A stretch of 20,696 nt of DNA from Actinomycetes bacterium (GCA_021808425.1 JAKBBS010000045.1:1-20696), one strand, 5' to 3'; positions 1 to 8,670 are shown, counted from the first letter of the stretch. Notes: generated by a model from the letters alone, not told the origin. Numbers and translations are program-made.

Positions 1-2
1 TC

Positions 3-929
3 AGAAGATTGGGACAGGCGGTGGTGGTGACCCTCGGTGTGGTCACCATCACCTTCCTGTTGCTTCACATGCTGCCCGGAAGCCTGGCCCGAGACATCAT
101 CGGCAACCGCGCTACCCCGCAGGCGGTTGCAGCCTTCAACCGCGAGTACGGGCTCAACAGGTCCATCTGGTACCAGTACTGGGTGTTTATCGACAAGTTG
201 CTGCATGGCAACCTCGGCTACTCTTTCGTTGCGAACCGTACAGTCGACTCGCTCGTGGTGTCGGAGTTTCCCCGAGACCTGGTGCTTGGCGGCCTGTCTT
301 TGGTGTTCGCTCTGGCAATCGCGATCCCCGTCGGCGTTGCCCAGGCGGTCAGGCGCAACGGGCTGGTCGACTACGCAGGCACAGGATTCAGCTTCGTGCT
401 CTATTCGATGCCGCAGTACGCGGTTGCGCTGATCCTGATCCAGCTTTTCGCCATCACGTTCCACATATTTCCTGCGGAGGCCCCGCAGTCGCCCTCCACC
501 CTCGGGTTGTTCACTCACCCGTCGGGCTTGGTGCTTCCCGTCGCGAGCCTGACGCTCGTGACGTTTGCGCAGTTCAGCAGGTACATGCGTTCGTCGGCAA
601 TCGACACGCTCGCACAGGACTACATGCGAACGGCGCGGGCGAAAGGCCTTCCCGAACGGCTCGTTCTTTGGCGGCACCTGCTGCGCAACTCGTTGATTGC
701 GGTCATCACCCTCGTTGGTCTGTCCATCCCTTACATAATCACCGGCACGCTGATCATCGAGCAGGTCTTCAACTTTCCCGGCCTCGGCCTCGAGTATTTC
801 ACCGCGACTCTCAGAGATGACTACCCGGTGATGCTCGGTGTTACCGTCCTTGTCGGGATGATCACGGTGGTAGGAAACTTGGTGGCCGACGTCGGCTACG
901 CGCTACTGGACCCACGGATCCGTTACTGA
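3..929 (+). CDS. Oligopeptide/dipeptide ABC transporter permease, DppB/OppB type (5' end outside window)
   Basis: Inner-membrane permease subunit of a peptide-type ABC importer. The frame is open to the first base of the window (codons Arg-Arg precede the TTG at position 9), and the visible start RRLGQAVVVTLGVV matches the usual beginning of this family a few residues in, so the true start lies just upstream. There is a first membrane segment, an external region with the family pattern (LPGS... followed by YGLN), then a core of about five hydrophobic segments. The cytoplasmic coupling loop that contacts the ATPase (EAA-like) is visible as ARAKGLPERLVLWRHLLRNS, about residues 210-230. The end TLRDDYPVMLG...ALLDPRIRY is typical. 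It is followed after 10 bases by the second permease. No substrate-binding protein is in the window, so the transported compound cannot be told; peptides are the family default. Confidence 0.93.
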   Translation, partial: RRLGQAVVVTLGVVTITFLLLHMLPGSLARDIIGNRATPQAVAAFNREYGLNRSIWYQYWVFIDKLLHGNLGYSFVANRTVDSLVVSEFPRDLVLGGLSLVFALAIAIPVGVAQAVRRNGLVDYAGTGFSFVLYSMPQYAVALILIQLFAITFHIFPAEAPQSPSTLGLFTHPSGLVLPVASLTLVTFAQFSRYMRSSAIDTLAQDYMRTARAKGLPERLVLWRHLLRNSLIAVITLVGLSIPYIITGTLIIEQVFNFPGLGLEYFTATLRDDYPVMLGVTVLVGMITVVGNLVADVGYALLDPRIRY

Positions 930-939
930 TGGAGGCGCA

Positions 940-1845
940 GTGTTAACAGCCTTGCCGGAGATGTCCCCGCCGCCGGAGGGCGGCGATGTCACGTCGACGG
1001 GAAGCGTCTGGCGGGTCCTTCTTCGAACCTTCGTCGCGAACCGCCTGGCCGTCGTCGGGATTATAATTATCGTCGGGGTTGTAATCTTCAGCTATCTCGG
1101 GCCGGTCTTGTACCACACCAACCAGTTCGATCCGAGCCTGACTACGGTCAATCTCCCGCCGGGGGCCGGGCATCCTTTCGGAACAGACAGCAGCGGGTTC
1201 GACATCCTCGGGCGGATGATGGTCGGCGGCCGCAGTTCGATCGAGGTCGGTATCGCAGTCGGGTTGATCTCTACAGTGTTCGGACTGCTGTACGGGGCAG
1301 TGTCCGGTTTCTTCGGGAAGCTGACCGACGTGGTGCTCATGCGCTTCGTCGACATTGGCCTTGCCGTACCGGTCGTCTTTCTCTTCATCTTCATGTCGCA
1401 GATCTTCCGGCCCAGCCTGACGCTTCTGATCGTGCTCTTGGCGATCGTGTCATGGCAGGTGCCGGCGAGACTGGTGAGAGGGGAGACCCTCACCCTTAGA
1501 ACCAGGGAGTTCGTGCAAGCGGTGCGCACGATGGGCGGCAGGTCGACGAGGATCATCGTGCGCCATATCATCCCGAACACGATCGGCACGATCGTCGTAA
1601 CTGTCACTTTCCAGGTCGCAAACGCCATCCTGACGCTCGCAGTGCTGCAATATCTCGGATTCGGCCTGCCACCGACGACGCCCACCTGGGGTTCGATGCT
1701 TTCAAACGGCACCACCTACCTCCAAGACGGTTACTGGTGGGAGGTCTACCCGGCGTTGGCGATCATCGTGATCACGGTCGTAGCCTTCAATTTCATCGGC
1801 GACGCACTGCAGGACTCTTTCGACGTCCGCCTTCAGGAAAGGTAA
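940..1845 (+). CDS. Oligopeptide/dipeptide ABC transporter permease, DppC/OppC type
   Basis: Second permease subunit, partner of the gene just upstream. The GTG at 940 follows GGAGG at 931-935 with a short 4-base spacer; an ATG at 961 is the alternative start and would lose seven residues. The protein (301 aa) has the DppC layout: a cytoplasmic N-terminus, a first membrane segment (VVGIIIIVGVVIFSYLGPV), the conserved HPFGTDSSGFDILGRMMVGG region, then five more hydrophobic segments. The coupling loop is AVRTMGGRSTRIIVRHIIPN at about residues 190-210, and the PPTTPTWGSML motif near 245-255 is a family hallmark. It ends 5 bases before the ATPase gene, so the three form one transcription unit. 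Confidence 0.95.
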   Translation: MLTALPEMSPPPEGGDVTSTGSVWRVLLRTFVANRLAVVGIIIIVGVVIFSYLGPVLYHTNQFDPSLTTVNLPPGAGHPFGTDSSGFDILGRMMVGGRSSIEVGIAVGLISTVFGLLYGAVSGFFGKLTDVVLMRFVDIGLAVPVVFLFIFMSQIFRPSLTLLIVLLAIVSWQVPARLVRGETLTLRTREFVQAVRTMGGRSTRIIVRHIIPNTIGTIVVTVTFQVANAILTLAVLQYLGFGLPPTTPTWGSMLSNGTTYLQDGYWWEVYPALAIIVITVVAFNFIGDALQDSFDVRLQER

Positions 1846-1850
1846 GGGAC

Positions 1851-4088
1851 GTGGACAACGTATTGGAGGTCACGGACCTCCGCACCGAGATCAAGCTTCG
1901 GACCGCCATAGTCCACGCAGTCGACGGCATCAGCTTCACAGTAGGTGCAGGCGAGACGGTCGGCATAGTAGGTGAGTCCGGTTGTGGCAAGACGATGACC
2001 GGAATGTCGATCATGCGGCTGCTCCCCCGGGGCGGCAGCATCGCAGGAGGCACCGTAGTCCTCGAAGGACGGGACCTGGCCTCCTTGAACGAGGGTGACA
2101 TGCGAAGCGTGCGCGGAAACGAGATCGGGATGGTCTTCCAGGACCCCATGACCTCGCTCAACCCGACGATGACGATCGGCCGCCAGATCGCCGAGGGGGT
2201 GCGACTTCACCGCGGGGTGTCAGACAGCGCTGCGATGGCGCGGGCGGCCGAGGTGCTCGACCTTGTGGGTATGCCCCGTCCAAAGGAACGTCTCGGCGAC
2301 TACGCCCACCAGCTGTCCGGCGGTCTGCGCCAGCGTGTGATGATTGCGATGGCGCTGGCGTGTTCTCCGAAGCTGTTGATCGCCGATGAGCCGACCACCG
2401 CACTCGACGTCACTATCCAAGCGCAGATTCTCAGCCTGCTCGACCGCCTCAAAGCAGAGCTGCGCATGGCGATGGTGCTGATCACCCACGACATGGGGGT
2501 GATTGCCGGGCGCGCCGACCGGGTGGTCGTCATGTACGCCGGTAAGATCGTCGAGTCGGCAGCTACCGGGGAGCTCTTCGGAAACGTCCGCCACCCTTAC
2601 ACCGAGGCGCTGCTCGCCTCGATCCCGCAGCTCGACCAGGACCGATCGCAAAAGCTCTATTCGATCCCGGGCCTTCCCCCTGATCTCACGCGGCCCCCGA
2701 TCGGGTGCCGTTTCGCCCAGCGATGCGTGTTCGCGACCGACGAATGCGTACGCAGCGAACCCCCGCTTGGCGGGGCGAACCCCGGCCACCCCTTCGCGTG
2801 CTTCCACCCTCGCCAGACGTCGGCTGAAGCCCTCGTCGGCTCGGCAGAGGCGCTCATAGCTGAAGCCGACAGGAACACCGCCCTTCGCTCCCGTTACGCA
2901 AGCGAACTGAAACTCCTCGACAGCGGCTCGCAATCCGGCGCGGGCTCCTCTGAGCGCGCCGATGCGACCGTCGAATCAAAGACCACGGTCACTCTTGGGC
3001 TTTCGGCTTCCCGCCGTCTCCGCGACGCCGACGACGCAGACAGGGCAGCCTCTTGGGGGACTGAACCCGGGAAGCTACTCGAATTTCGTAACGTTTTCAA
3101 GGAGTTTCCCGTCACAGCGGGCGTCGTTCTCAAACGACGCGTCGGTTCACTCAAAGCGGTTTCGGGAGTGAACCTCGCTATCCGACGCGGGGAGACGTTC
3201 GGCCTCGTCGGGGAGTCGGGATGCGGCAAGACGACTCTCGGGCGCATGGGTGTGGCCTTGGAGACGCCGACGGCCGGGCAGGTGATCTTCGACGGGACCG
3301 ACCTTGCCTCGATGAGCTCGAAGGAGCTGCGAACGAGGCGGCGCGACCTGCAGCTCATGTTCCAGGACCCGTATTCGTCTCTCGACCCGCGCGCGAGGGT
3401 CAAGGAGATAATCCGCGAGCCGCTCGACGTGGCGCGCTGGAAGCGGCCTGTCGACCGTGATGCCGTGGTGGCGGAGCTCCTCGACGAAGTCGGATTGGCC
3501 CGCTCCGCCCTCGACCGCTACCCGCACGAGTTCTCTGGCGGCCAGAGGCAGCGCCTCGGCTTGGCGCGCGCTCTCACTCTCAGACCGAAGCTCATCGTCG
3601 CCGACGAGCCGGTTTCAGCTCTCGACGTGTCCGTGCGATCACAGATCCTCAACCTGATGAAGCGCCTCCAGGCGAGTCACGGCCTCACGTATGTTGTAAT
3701 CTCTCACGATCTGTCCGTGGTGCGCTACCTCGCCGATCGGATCGGGGTCATGTACCTGGGCAAGCTCGTCGAGCTAGGCACCGGCGCGGATATCTACGAG
3801 CGCCCGGCGCATCCCTACACCGCCGGTTTGCTGGAGTCGATTCCCGTGCCCCGACCTGAGATAGCTAGGCAGAAGGCAGGAAAGGCTGTGATGGCCGGCG
3901 AGATACCGTCGGCGGTCCACCCCCCGTCGGGATGCCGATTCCGAACACGGTGCCCACGTGCGCAGGAGCGTTGCGCCGCAGAAGCGCCTGAGATGAGCTT
4001 GTTCGGCGGGGAGCACCAGGCGGCCTGCCACTTCCCGCTGCTGGCGCCGGTGTCAGCTGGAACGGCTCGGGCGGAGGCAATCGGCTAA
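1851..4088 (+). CDS. Fused dipeptide/oligopeptide ABC transporter ATP-binding protein (DppD-DppF fusion)
   Basis: Energy-coupling subunit with two complete nucleotide-binding domains in one 745-aa chain. Domain 1: Walker A GESGCGKT at residues 41-48, signature LSGGLRQR near 155, Walker [13 protein letters not shown] near 174-185, H-loop THD near 211, then the oligopeptide C-terminal (HPYTEALL) region with CRFAQRC cysteines. Domain 2: Walker A GESGCGKT at 454-461, signature FSGGQRQR, Walker [14 protein letters not shown]-loop SHD, and a second [15 protein letters not shown] tail. A Ser/Ala/Glu-rich linker of about 90 residues (roughly 319-408) joins them. The GTG at 1851 was chosen because it lies 5 bases after the permease stop, has AGGAAAGG upstream and begins [13 protein letters not shown]; the frame is open further up but that part overlaps the permease gene. 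All catalytic motifs are intact in both halves. Confidence 0.93.
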   Translation: MDNVLEVTDLRTEIKLRTAIVHAVDGISFTVGAGETVGIVGESGCGKTMTGMSIMRLLPRGGSIAGGTVVLEGRDLASLNEGDMRSVRGNEIGMVFQDPMTSLNPTMTIGRQIAEGVRLHRGVSDSAAMARAAEVLDLVGMPRPKERLGDYAHQLSGGLRQRVMIAMALACSPKLLIADEPTTALDVTIQAQILSLLDRLKAELRMAMVLITHDMGVIAGRADRVVVMYAGKIVESAATGELFGNVRHPYTEALLASIPQLDQDRSQKLYSIPGLPPDLTRPPIGCRFAQRCVFATDECVRSEPPLGGANPGHPFACFHPRQTSAEALVGSAEALIAEADRNTALRSRYASELKLLDSGSQSGAGSSERADATVESKTTVTLGLSASRRLRDADDADRAASWGTEPGKLLEFRNVFKEFPVTAGVVLKRRVGSLKAVSGVNLAIRRGETFGLVGESGCGKTTLGRMGVALETPTAGQVIFDGTDLASMSSKELRTRRRDLQLMFQDPYSSLDPRARVKEIIREPLDVARWKRPVDRDAVVAELLDEVGLARSALDRYPHEFSGGQRQRLGLARALTLRPKLIVADEPVSALDVSVRSQILNLMKRLQASHGLTYVVISHDLSVVRYLADRIGVMYLGKLVELGTGADIYERPAHPYTAGLLESIPVPRPEIARQKAGKAVMAGEIPSAVHPPSGCRFRTRCPRAQERCAAEAPEMSLFGGEHQAACHFPLLAPVSAGTARAEAIG

Positions 4089-4098
4089 CAGTCGCCTA

Positions 4099-5010
4099 GT
4101 GTCGAACCTCATGGTCTCAGAGATTTTCGATCCGAGCAGCTGGGTTCCCGTCGCCGGGTTCTCGTTTACCGACATCACGTATCACCGGGCGGTCGACCAG
4201 CCGACGGTGCGGGTGGCGTTCGACCGGCCAGAAGTCCGAAACGCGTTCCGGCCACAGACAGTCGACGAGCTCTATCAGGCTCTCGACCACGCCCGTCAAA
4301 GTCCCGACGTCGGTTGCGTCCTTCTCACCGGCAACGGTCCGTCGCCGCGTGACGGCGGTTGGGCATTCTGCTCCGGCGGGGACCAGCGCATCCGCGGCCG
4401 TGACGGCTACCAGTACGCGAGCGGGGAGACGTCCGAGACAGTCGACAGGGCGCGGACAGGGCGGCTGCACATCCTAGAGGTGCAGCGCCTGATCCGGTTC
4501 ATGCCGAAAGTCGTAATCGCCGTCGTGTCGGGTTGGGCTGCCGGCGGCGGCCATAGCCTCCACGCCGTCTGCGACGTGACCCTCGCCAGCGCCGAGCACG
4601 CCCGTTTCAAGCAGACCGACACCGACGTCGCGAGCTTCGATGGGGGTTTCGGTTCGGCTTACCTTGCGCGCCAGGTGGGCCAGAAGTTCGCAAGGGAGAT
4701 CTTCTTCCTCGGCAAGACCTACACCGCCGAGGAGATGCACTCAATGGGAGCCGTCAACGCTGTCGTCGCGCACGAATCCCTTGAGACGGTCGCACTCGAA
4801 TGGGCCGGCGAGGTCAACTCGAAGAGCCCGACCGCTCAGCGAATGATCAAGTTCGCCTTGAACCTCGTCGACGACGGCCTTGTAGGACAACAGATTTTCG
4901 CCGGCGAAGCTACCAGGCTCGCATACGGTACACCGGAGGCAGTCGAAGGGCGTGACGCTTTCCTGGAAAAAAGAAAGCCGGACTGGTCCGAGTTTCCTTG
5001 GCACTTCTAG
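4099..5010 (+). CDS. menB: 1,4-dihydroxy-2-naphthoyl-CoA synthase (MenB)
   Basis: Crotonase-fold enzyme of menaquinone synthesis that closes the ring of o-succinylbenzoyl-CoA to give 1,4-dihydroxy-2-naphthoyl-CoA in the cytoplasm. The 303-aa sequence carries MenB-specific stretches: FTDITYHR near the N-terminus, RPEVRNAFRP, the oxyanion-hole segment GWAAGGGHSLHAVCD around residues 145-158, SFDGGFGSAYLARQVGQKFA with Asp181 matching the catalytic aspartate of type II (mycobacterial-style) enzymes as I recall them, and the C-terminal EGRDAFLEKRKPDW. These features separate it from ordinary enoyl-CoA hydratases. GTG 4099 or ATG 4111 could be the start; neither has a clear Shine-Dalgarno, and the gene sits 10 bases after the ATPase stop, so translation is probably coupled. 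No other men gene is in the window. Confidence 0.94.
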   Translation: MSNLMVSEIFDPSSWVPVAGFSFTDITYHRAVDQPTVRVAFDRPEVRNAFRPQTVDELYQALDHARQSPDVGCVLLTGNGPSPRDGGWAFCSGGDQRIRGRDGYQYASGETSETVDRARTGRLHILEVQRLIRFMPKVVIAVVSGWAAGGGHSLHAVCDVTLASAEHARFKQTDTDVASFDGGFGSAYLARQVGQKFAREIFFLGKTYTAEEMHSMGAVNAVVAHESLETVALEWAGEVNSKSPTAQRMIKFALNLVDDGLVGQQIFAGEATRLAYGTPEAVEGRDAFLEKRKPDWSEFPWHF

Positions 5011-5026
5011 ACGGCGCGTGGCGGTG

Positions 5027-6256
5027 ATGTCACCTGGTCGTAGCCTTCGCTCGGCCAGAGTTGGCACCGCTACCGTATTCGCCGTTCACGGGGCAGTTAC
5101 CGGAAACTTCGCCGGGCGCATACCGTCAATCGCCGCACACGTCGGTGTGGGGGTCGGCCATCTCGGTGTGGCACTTCTGATGCCGGGCGTCGGGGCGATG
5201 CTAGCAATGCCGTTCTCGGGAAGGCTTGTCCACCGCTTCGCCTTCAGGCCACTTGTCGGGGTGACAGTTGGGCTTTGGTGCGCCGCGCTGGTGCTTCCCG
5301 GCCTCGCCGGTTCGTTTACCGGGCTGTGCCTTCTGCTGGTCCCCTACGGCGCGTTCGCCGGCGTCGCAGACAACGCCATGAACGCACACGCGGTGTGTGT
5401 CGAGGGCCTCTACGGCCACTCGATAATGTCGAGCATCCACGGGTTCTGGAGCGTCGGCCTTCTCGCGGGGTCGGGCGTCGCGGCCGTCTGCGCCCATCTT
5501 GGCATCGCCCCATTGGACCAGTTCGCTGCAGTCGCTGCGGTTCTGATCGTCCTCACCGGCATAAGCGCCACCCGTCTCCTAGCACAACCGGGCGAAGCCG
5601 GCGTGTCGACGACGGACCCGCTCGTCGCAACGGGATCTGCTGGTGGCTCCGAAGCGCCACCGCTGTTTGCACTTCCGTCGCGGCCGATTCTGCTCATCGG
5701 TCTAGTCGGGCTGTGCGCCGTGTTCGGCGAGCAGGCAGGCACTGACTGGTCGGCATTGTTCTTGCGGAACGAGCTTCACGGGTCTGTCAGCCTGGCGGCG
5801 GTAGCGGTGACGGCTTTCGCCGCAACGATGGCCTTGATACGCCTCGCCGGCGACACGGTGGTGAGGCGTGTGGGGGCTACGGCCACTGTTCGTTCCGCCG
5901 GCGTCTGCGCTACCGTCGGTGCGCTCGCCGTGGCAGCATCGCCCTCTCTCGCGGTCAGCTTGATCGGGTTCGGGCTCCTGGGCGGCGGAGTCGCAGTAGT
6001 GGTGCCGCTGGTATTCGCTGCGGCAGGACGTGTCGGCCCGCATCCTGGGCGAAGCATCGCCGGTGTCGCGGGCATTTCCTACGGTGCTGGCCTCGCCGCA
6101 CCTGGTGTCATCGGCGGTGTCGCATCTGCCTCGTCGCTTCGGGCGTCGTTCGGATTGGTCGCTGCGCTGTCGGTAGTGATCGCCCTCGGCGCCGGAGTCC
6201 TTAGGCCCCACGCCTTGCCGCAAAGACGACGTCCTCCCGTCGCACCTAGCTCGTAG
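5027..6256 (+). CDS. MFS transporter, YbjJ/MosC-like subfamily
   Basis: Twelve-segment major facilitator of about 409 residues. The N-terminal half resembles the YbjJ/MosC-like group: FAGRIPSIAAHVGVGVGHLG, LLMPGVGAMLAMPFSGRLV, the NAMNAHAVCVEGLYG segment after helix 4 and SIMSSIHGFWSVGLLAG in helix 5. A central loop rich in Ser, Thr and Gly (about residues 185-215) separates the halves. The substrate is unknown; the best-known member, MosC, is linked to rhizopine transport. ATG 5027 was preferred over in-frame GTGs at 5018 and 5024; an open frame back to 4952 overlaps menB and is not used. It starts 16 bases after menB, so it is the last gene of the transporter-menB operon. The C-terminal tail is short, basic and proline-rich. 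Confidence 0.88.
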   Translation: MSPGRSLRSARVGTATVFAVHGAVTGNFAGRIPSIAAHVGVGVGHLGVALLMPGVGAMLAMPFSGRLVHRFAFRPLVGVTVGLWCAALVLPGLAGSFTGLCLLLVPYGAFAGVADNAMNAHAVCVEGLYGHSIMSSIHGFWSVGLLAGSGVAAVCAHLGIAPLDQFAAVAAVLIVLTGISATRLLAQPGEAGVSTTDPLVATGSAGGSEAPPLFALPSRPILLIGLVGLCAVFGEQAGTDWSALFLRNELHGSVSLAAVAVTAFAATMALIRLAGDTVVRRVGATATVRSAGVCATVGALAVAASPSLAVSLIGFGLLGGGVAVVVPLVFAAAGRVGPHPGRSIAGVAGISYGAGLAAPGVIGGVASASSLRASFGLVAALSVVIALGAGVLRPHALPQRRRPPVAPSS

Positions 6257-6310
6257 GACGCAAGACGCAAGTCGCAAGTCGCAAGACGCAAGACGCAAGA
6301 CGCAAGACGC
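6257..6310 (+). repeat. Heptamer tandem repeat, seven units of GWCGCAA plus a partial eighth
   Basis: Starting on the base after the MFS stop codon, seven perfect 7-bp units read GACGCAA, GACGCAA, GTCGCAA, GTCGCAA, GACGCAA, GACGCAA, GACGCAA, then GACGC. The only variation is A/T at the second base, in the order A-A-T-T-A-A-A. Because the unit is not a multiple of three and lies in an intergenic stretch, copy number can change without damaging a protein. It separates the operon from the next MFS gene. Confidence 0.95.
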
Positions 6311-6399
6311 CGATCCTTCGGTCGGAGACGCTACACTAGGAGTAATAATGCCTTTGGCCTAGAGACGACACGACGCGAGCAACGGGACTTTCGAGATAA
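6311..6399 (+). promoter_or_regulatory. Leader/possible promoter region of the second MFS gene
   Basis: This 89-base gap is the only room for a promoter before the gene at 6400. Two AT-rich hexamers could serve as -10 elements, TACACT (6332-6337) and AATAAT (6344-6349), but neither has a convincing -35 box at normal spacing. No strong Shine-Dalgarno precedes the ATG. Confidence 0.25.
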
Positions 6400-7728
6400 A
6401 TGCACCTGAAGATATCGAGGCGACATTCCTCGACAGCGAATGATTTTTCCGCATCCGCCCCGGTGGTGTCCATCGGGACCCCCGAAGAGTCCGAGAGCAC
6501 GTTGGTGGCAGCGGAGGCCGCTGAGGTCGGCACCCAGCGACTCAGGCGTCCATCCCGGGAGCTGCTCGCCACGGGAGCGCTTGTCAATGCAGGCTTGGCG
6601 GCATCGTCAATTTTCGTGTCGCTCTACTTTTACGTTTCGTCGTCGGGGAGTATCACTAAGATGGCCCTGTTCGCCTTCGGGCGATATGGCGGCCTCATAG
6701 TGATGTCAGTAGTGGTGGCAGGAGCGTTTCCCGAAGTGGCGCCACGAAAGCTTCTTCGCGCAGGCGTGGCTTTTACGGGCATCTTCTATTTGTCACTCAT
6801 ATTGCTCGGGCACCACGCCACCTCGTTGGCGCTGCCCCTCGGCGTGTTCAACGGGGCGGCGCAAGGCGTCTACTGGTTCGGGGTCAATACGCTCATCTAC
6901 GACGTCGTCGAGGGCGACGAGCGCGGTCGCTACTACGGGTTCAACTTCGCCTTCCTCAACGTGGTCAACGTGGTTGGTCCCTTCGGTGCCGGACTGGTAA
7001 TCGCTGCGATCGGTGGCGTAGCGGGATACTTCGCTGTGTTCGCCGCGTCGAGCGCTGCGTTCGCGGTGGCATTCCTCGTCTCGCGCCGCCTGCGTGACAC
7101 CGCAGGCATTGGCGGTGTGCCGGTTAGAGAGGCGCTGCGTCTGCCCTGGTCACAGCCGGACTGGGGACGTATATGGACCCTCGTCGCCTTCCGTGGCTTC
7201 AAGCAGACCGCCGGAGCTCTGGGACTGATAGTCCTGGTCGCGCTCACGACCTCGAGCTCCGCCGCACAGGGCGAGTTCGCGGCGGCATCGGCGCTGGCCG
7301 GCGTCGGGACCTCGATCCTCGCAGGCAAGGTGTCACCTGACCGGCGGGGACAGGTGATGTGGGTGGGTGCCGGGGCATTCGTCGTCGCTACCGGTCTCCT
7401 CTTTCACGCAGGTCTGGCATCCCTACTCGCGTACGGCATCGTCACGGGCCTCGTGTATCCGGCGGTGATGGTGCCAGTCGCAAGCGTGATCCTCGAAGCG
7501 ATGGACACCGACCCCCTCGTCAACGAACGTCGCGGTGGGTATGTGCTCTCCCGGGAGATAGCTGTCAATGTCGGACGCCTCGGTGCTGTCGCCCTTCTGC
7601 TGGTGTTGCTCAATGTAGCCTCAGCAAGGATGGCTGTGCTCGTGACCGTTGGCGTCGCAGCTGTACTTCAGTTGGCCGTTGCGGGGCTCGCTACGGGCAG
7701 TCCGGTGCGATCCAAGCAATTCGCCTGA
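6400..7728 (+). CDS. MFS transporter, function unknown
   Basis: A 442-residue integral membrane protein with a ~50-residue soluble N-terminus (rich in Ser, Ala and Glu) followed by about twelve hydrophobic segments. The motif-rich middle, GVFNGAAQGVYWFGVNTLIY then GDERGRYYGFN, matches the MFS pattern in which a charged loop follows helix 4-5. The second half contains RGFKQTAGALG and the end consists of two hydrophobic helices. It is not closely similar to the upstream MFS protein. The substrate cannot be assigned. ATG 6400 is the first start in the frame; a later start that trims the soluble leader is possible. A strong inverted repeat follows the stop (7754-7801), suggesting a single-gene transcript that ends before the tRNA. 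Confidence 0.85.
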   Translation: MHLKISRRHSSTANDFSASAPVVSIGTPEESESTLVAAEAAEVGTQRLRRPSRELLATGALVNAGLAASSIFVSLYFYVSSSGSITKMALFAFGRYGGLIVMSVVVAGAFPEVAPRKLLRAGVAFTGIFYLSLILLGHHATSLALPLGVFNGAAQGVYWFGVNTLIYDVVEGDERGRYYGFNFAFLNVVNVVGPFGAGLVIAAIGGVAGYFAVFAASSAAFAVAFLVSRRLRDTAGIGGVPVREALRLPWSQPDWGRIWTLVAFRGFKQTAGALGLIVLVALTTSSSAAQGEFAAASALAGVGTSILAGKVSPDRRGQVMWVGAGAFVVATGLLFHAGLASLLAYGIVTGLVYPAVMVPVASVILEAMDTDPLVNERRGGYVLSREIAVNVGRLGAVALLLVLLNVASARMAVLVTVGVAAVLQLAVAGLATGSPVRSKQFA

Positions 7729-7753
7729 GCTCCCCCTCACGTGACGCTGACTT

Positions 7754-7801
7754 GGGTGGGCCATTCGGGTTCTGGCCGTCTCGCCCGAAGGCCGGCCACC
7801 C
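7754..7801 (+). terminator. Imperfect inverted repeat, candidate terminator of the MFS gene
   Basis: GGGTGG (7754-7759) pairs with CCACCC (7796-7801), and inside it TTCGGG (7764-7769) pairs with CCCGAA (7784-7789), with a partly paired GGCC stretch between. No T-run follows, as is common in high-GC actinobacteria. Its place between the MFS stop and the tRNA suits transcription termination. Confidence 0.45.
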
Positions 7802-7814
7802 GGCGAAATTTGCG

Positions 7815-7841
7815 TTGCGCTCCGGCCCGGTCAACTATGCT
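7815..7841 (+). promoter_or_regulatory. Candidate promoter of tRNA-Leu
   Basis: TTGCGC (7815-7820) and TATGCT (7836-7841) lie 15 bases apart, with the -10-like box about 30 bases before the mature tRNA 5' end. The spacing is slightly short and an overlapping TTGCGT at 7810 gives 20, so the -35 assignment is uncertain; TATGCT itself is a good -10 match. Confidence 0.35.
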
Positions 7842-7872
7842 CTCTGGCGCTCCTCTAGCTGGAGTAAGTCAC

Positions 7873-7959
7873 GTCGGAGTGGCGGAATAGGCAGACGCGC
7901 TAGCTTGAGGGGCTAGTGCCCGCAAGGGCGTGGGGGTTCAAGTCCCCCCTCCGACACCA
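7873..7959 (+). tRNA. tRNA-Leu (anticodon GAG)
   Basis: All parts of a class II tRNA are visible. The acceptor stem GTCGGAG (7873-7879) pairs with CTCCGAC (7949-7955). The anticodon stem CTAGC/GCTAG flanks the loop TTGAGGG with GAG at 7907-7909. A long variable arm has stem GCCC/GGGC closed by a GCAA loop (7918-7929). The T-arm is GGGGG-TTCAAGT-CCCCC (7932-7948). Discriminator A7956 is followed by an encoded CCA (7957-7959). The long variable arm confirms leucine. The 3' half overlaps the tail of the minus-strand serine recombinase remnant. Confidence 0.97.
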
Positions 7960-8670
7960 TCCTGAGCTCACGGGCTCTGCGGCTGGCGCGTCCGAAGTCG
8001 GGCCGCCGCTCGGTCGAGTGCCGCTGCCGTCGGGCCCGAGGTGCGACTCGACGGTCACCACCCGGTGTGTCGGGTCGTAGGTGAGCCGGAGCCCGAGGCG
8101 TCGGTAGACCTCGGCCTTGTGCTCCGGCGCGGCGCTGGCGAGCACGCCGAGCAGGTTGCCGAGGCCGTTCACCAGTGCGGCCAGCTGGTCGCGAGACAGG
8201 CGGCGGCTCCGGCGGCCGGCCGCCCGGCCAAGCTCGACCACGGCGGCGAGGCGCTCGGCCTGGACCTCGGCGATCCAGGCGCTGATTACCGCCGGGTCGG
8301 TACCGGCCTCCAGCGTGTCGAGGGTGGTGTCGAGCTGGCCGGGGTCGAACACCTGGGCCAGCCAGCCGTCGAGGGGTCTGAGGATCTGGTCCTCGGGCAT
8401 GTAGACGTTCTTCGGGTGGTCGAGCTCGTTGGCGATGGCGTACTCGTTCGGATAGCGGCAGCGGTAGTGGGCACGCCCGTGGTTGGCGTTCCCCTGCATC
8501 TTGCGATGGCAGAGGGCGCAGACGACCAGGCCGTGCAGCGCTAAGGGCTGGGAGGTGGGCCGCGCCTTGCGGACCACCGGGCGCCGTCGGCCCGCACCGG
8601 CGAGAGTGCGGACAGCTCGGAACTGCTCGTCGGACACGAGCGGCTCGTGGGTCGGCACCTCGGAGACGAT
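7900..8670 (-). pseudogene. Large serine recombinase (integrase), C-terminal remnant ending inside tRNA-Leu
   Basis: The frame encodes the DNA-binding half of a large serine recombinase: SEVPTHEPLVSDEQF, the region that precedes the zinc ribbon, then the ribbon itself (CALC near 8520, with the third cysteine in AHYRC), a helical stretch rich in Arg and Leu typical of the coiled-coil part, and a tail. The N-terminal catalytic domain with its serine is absent: recognisable sequence stops near 8670, where an in-frame TGA occurs and unrelated DNA begins. The first usable start (GTG 8658) gives only 252 aa. The last residues, GDLNPHALAGTSPSS, are simply the antisense of the tRNA gene, and the stop TAG (7902-7900) lies in the anticodon stem. 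Such integrase frames running into a tRNA are typical of elements inserted at the tRNA 3' end. It is inactive as it stands. Confidence 0.8.

Noticed and set aside
1737..1850. Upstream extension of the fused ATPase frame to a start at 1737
   Set aside because: It overlaps the permease gene and reads as low-sense antisense-like sequence; GTG 1851 has proper spacing and family-like start.
4952..5026. Upstream extension of the first MFS gene
   Set aside because: It lies within menB and adds basic residues with no family match.
8041..8544. Long plus-strand open frame opposite the recombinase
   Set aside because: It is the complement of clear serine-recombinase coding sequence; its sense is only that of a GC-rich shadow frame.
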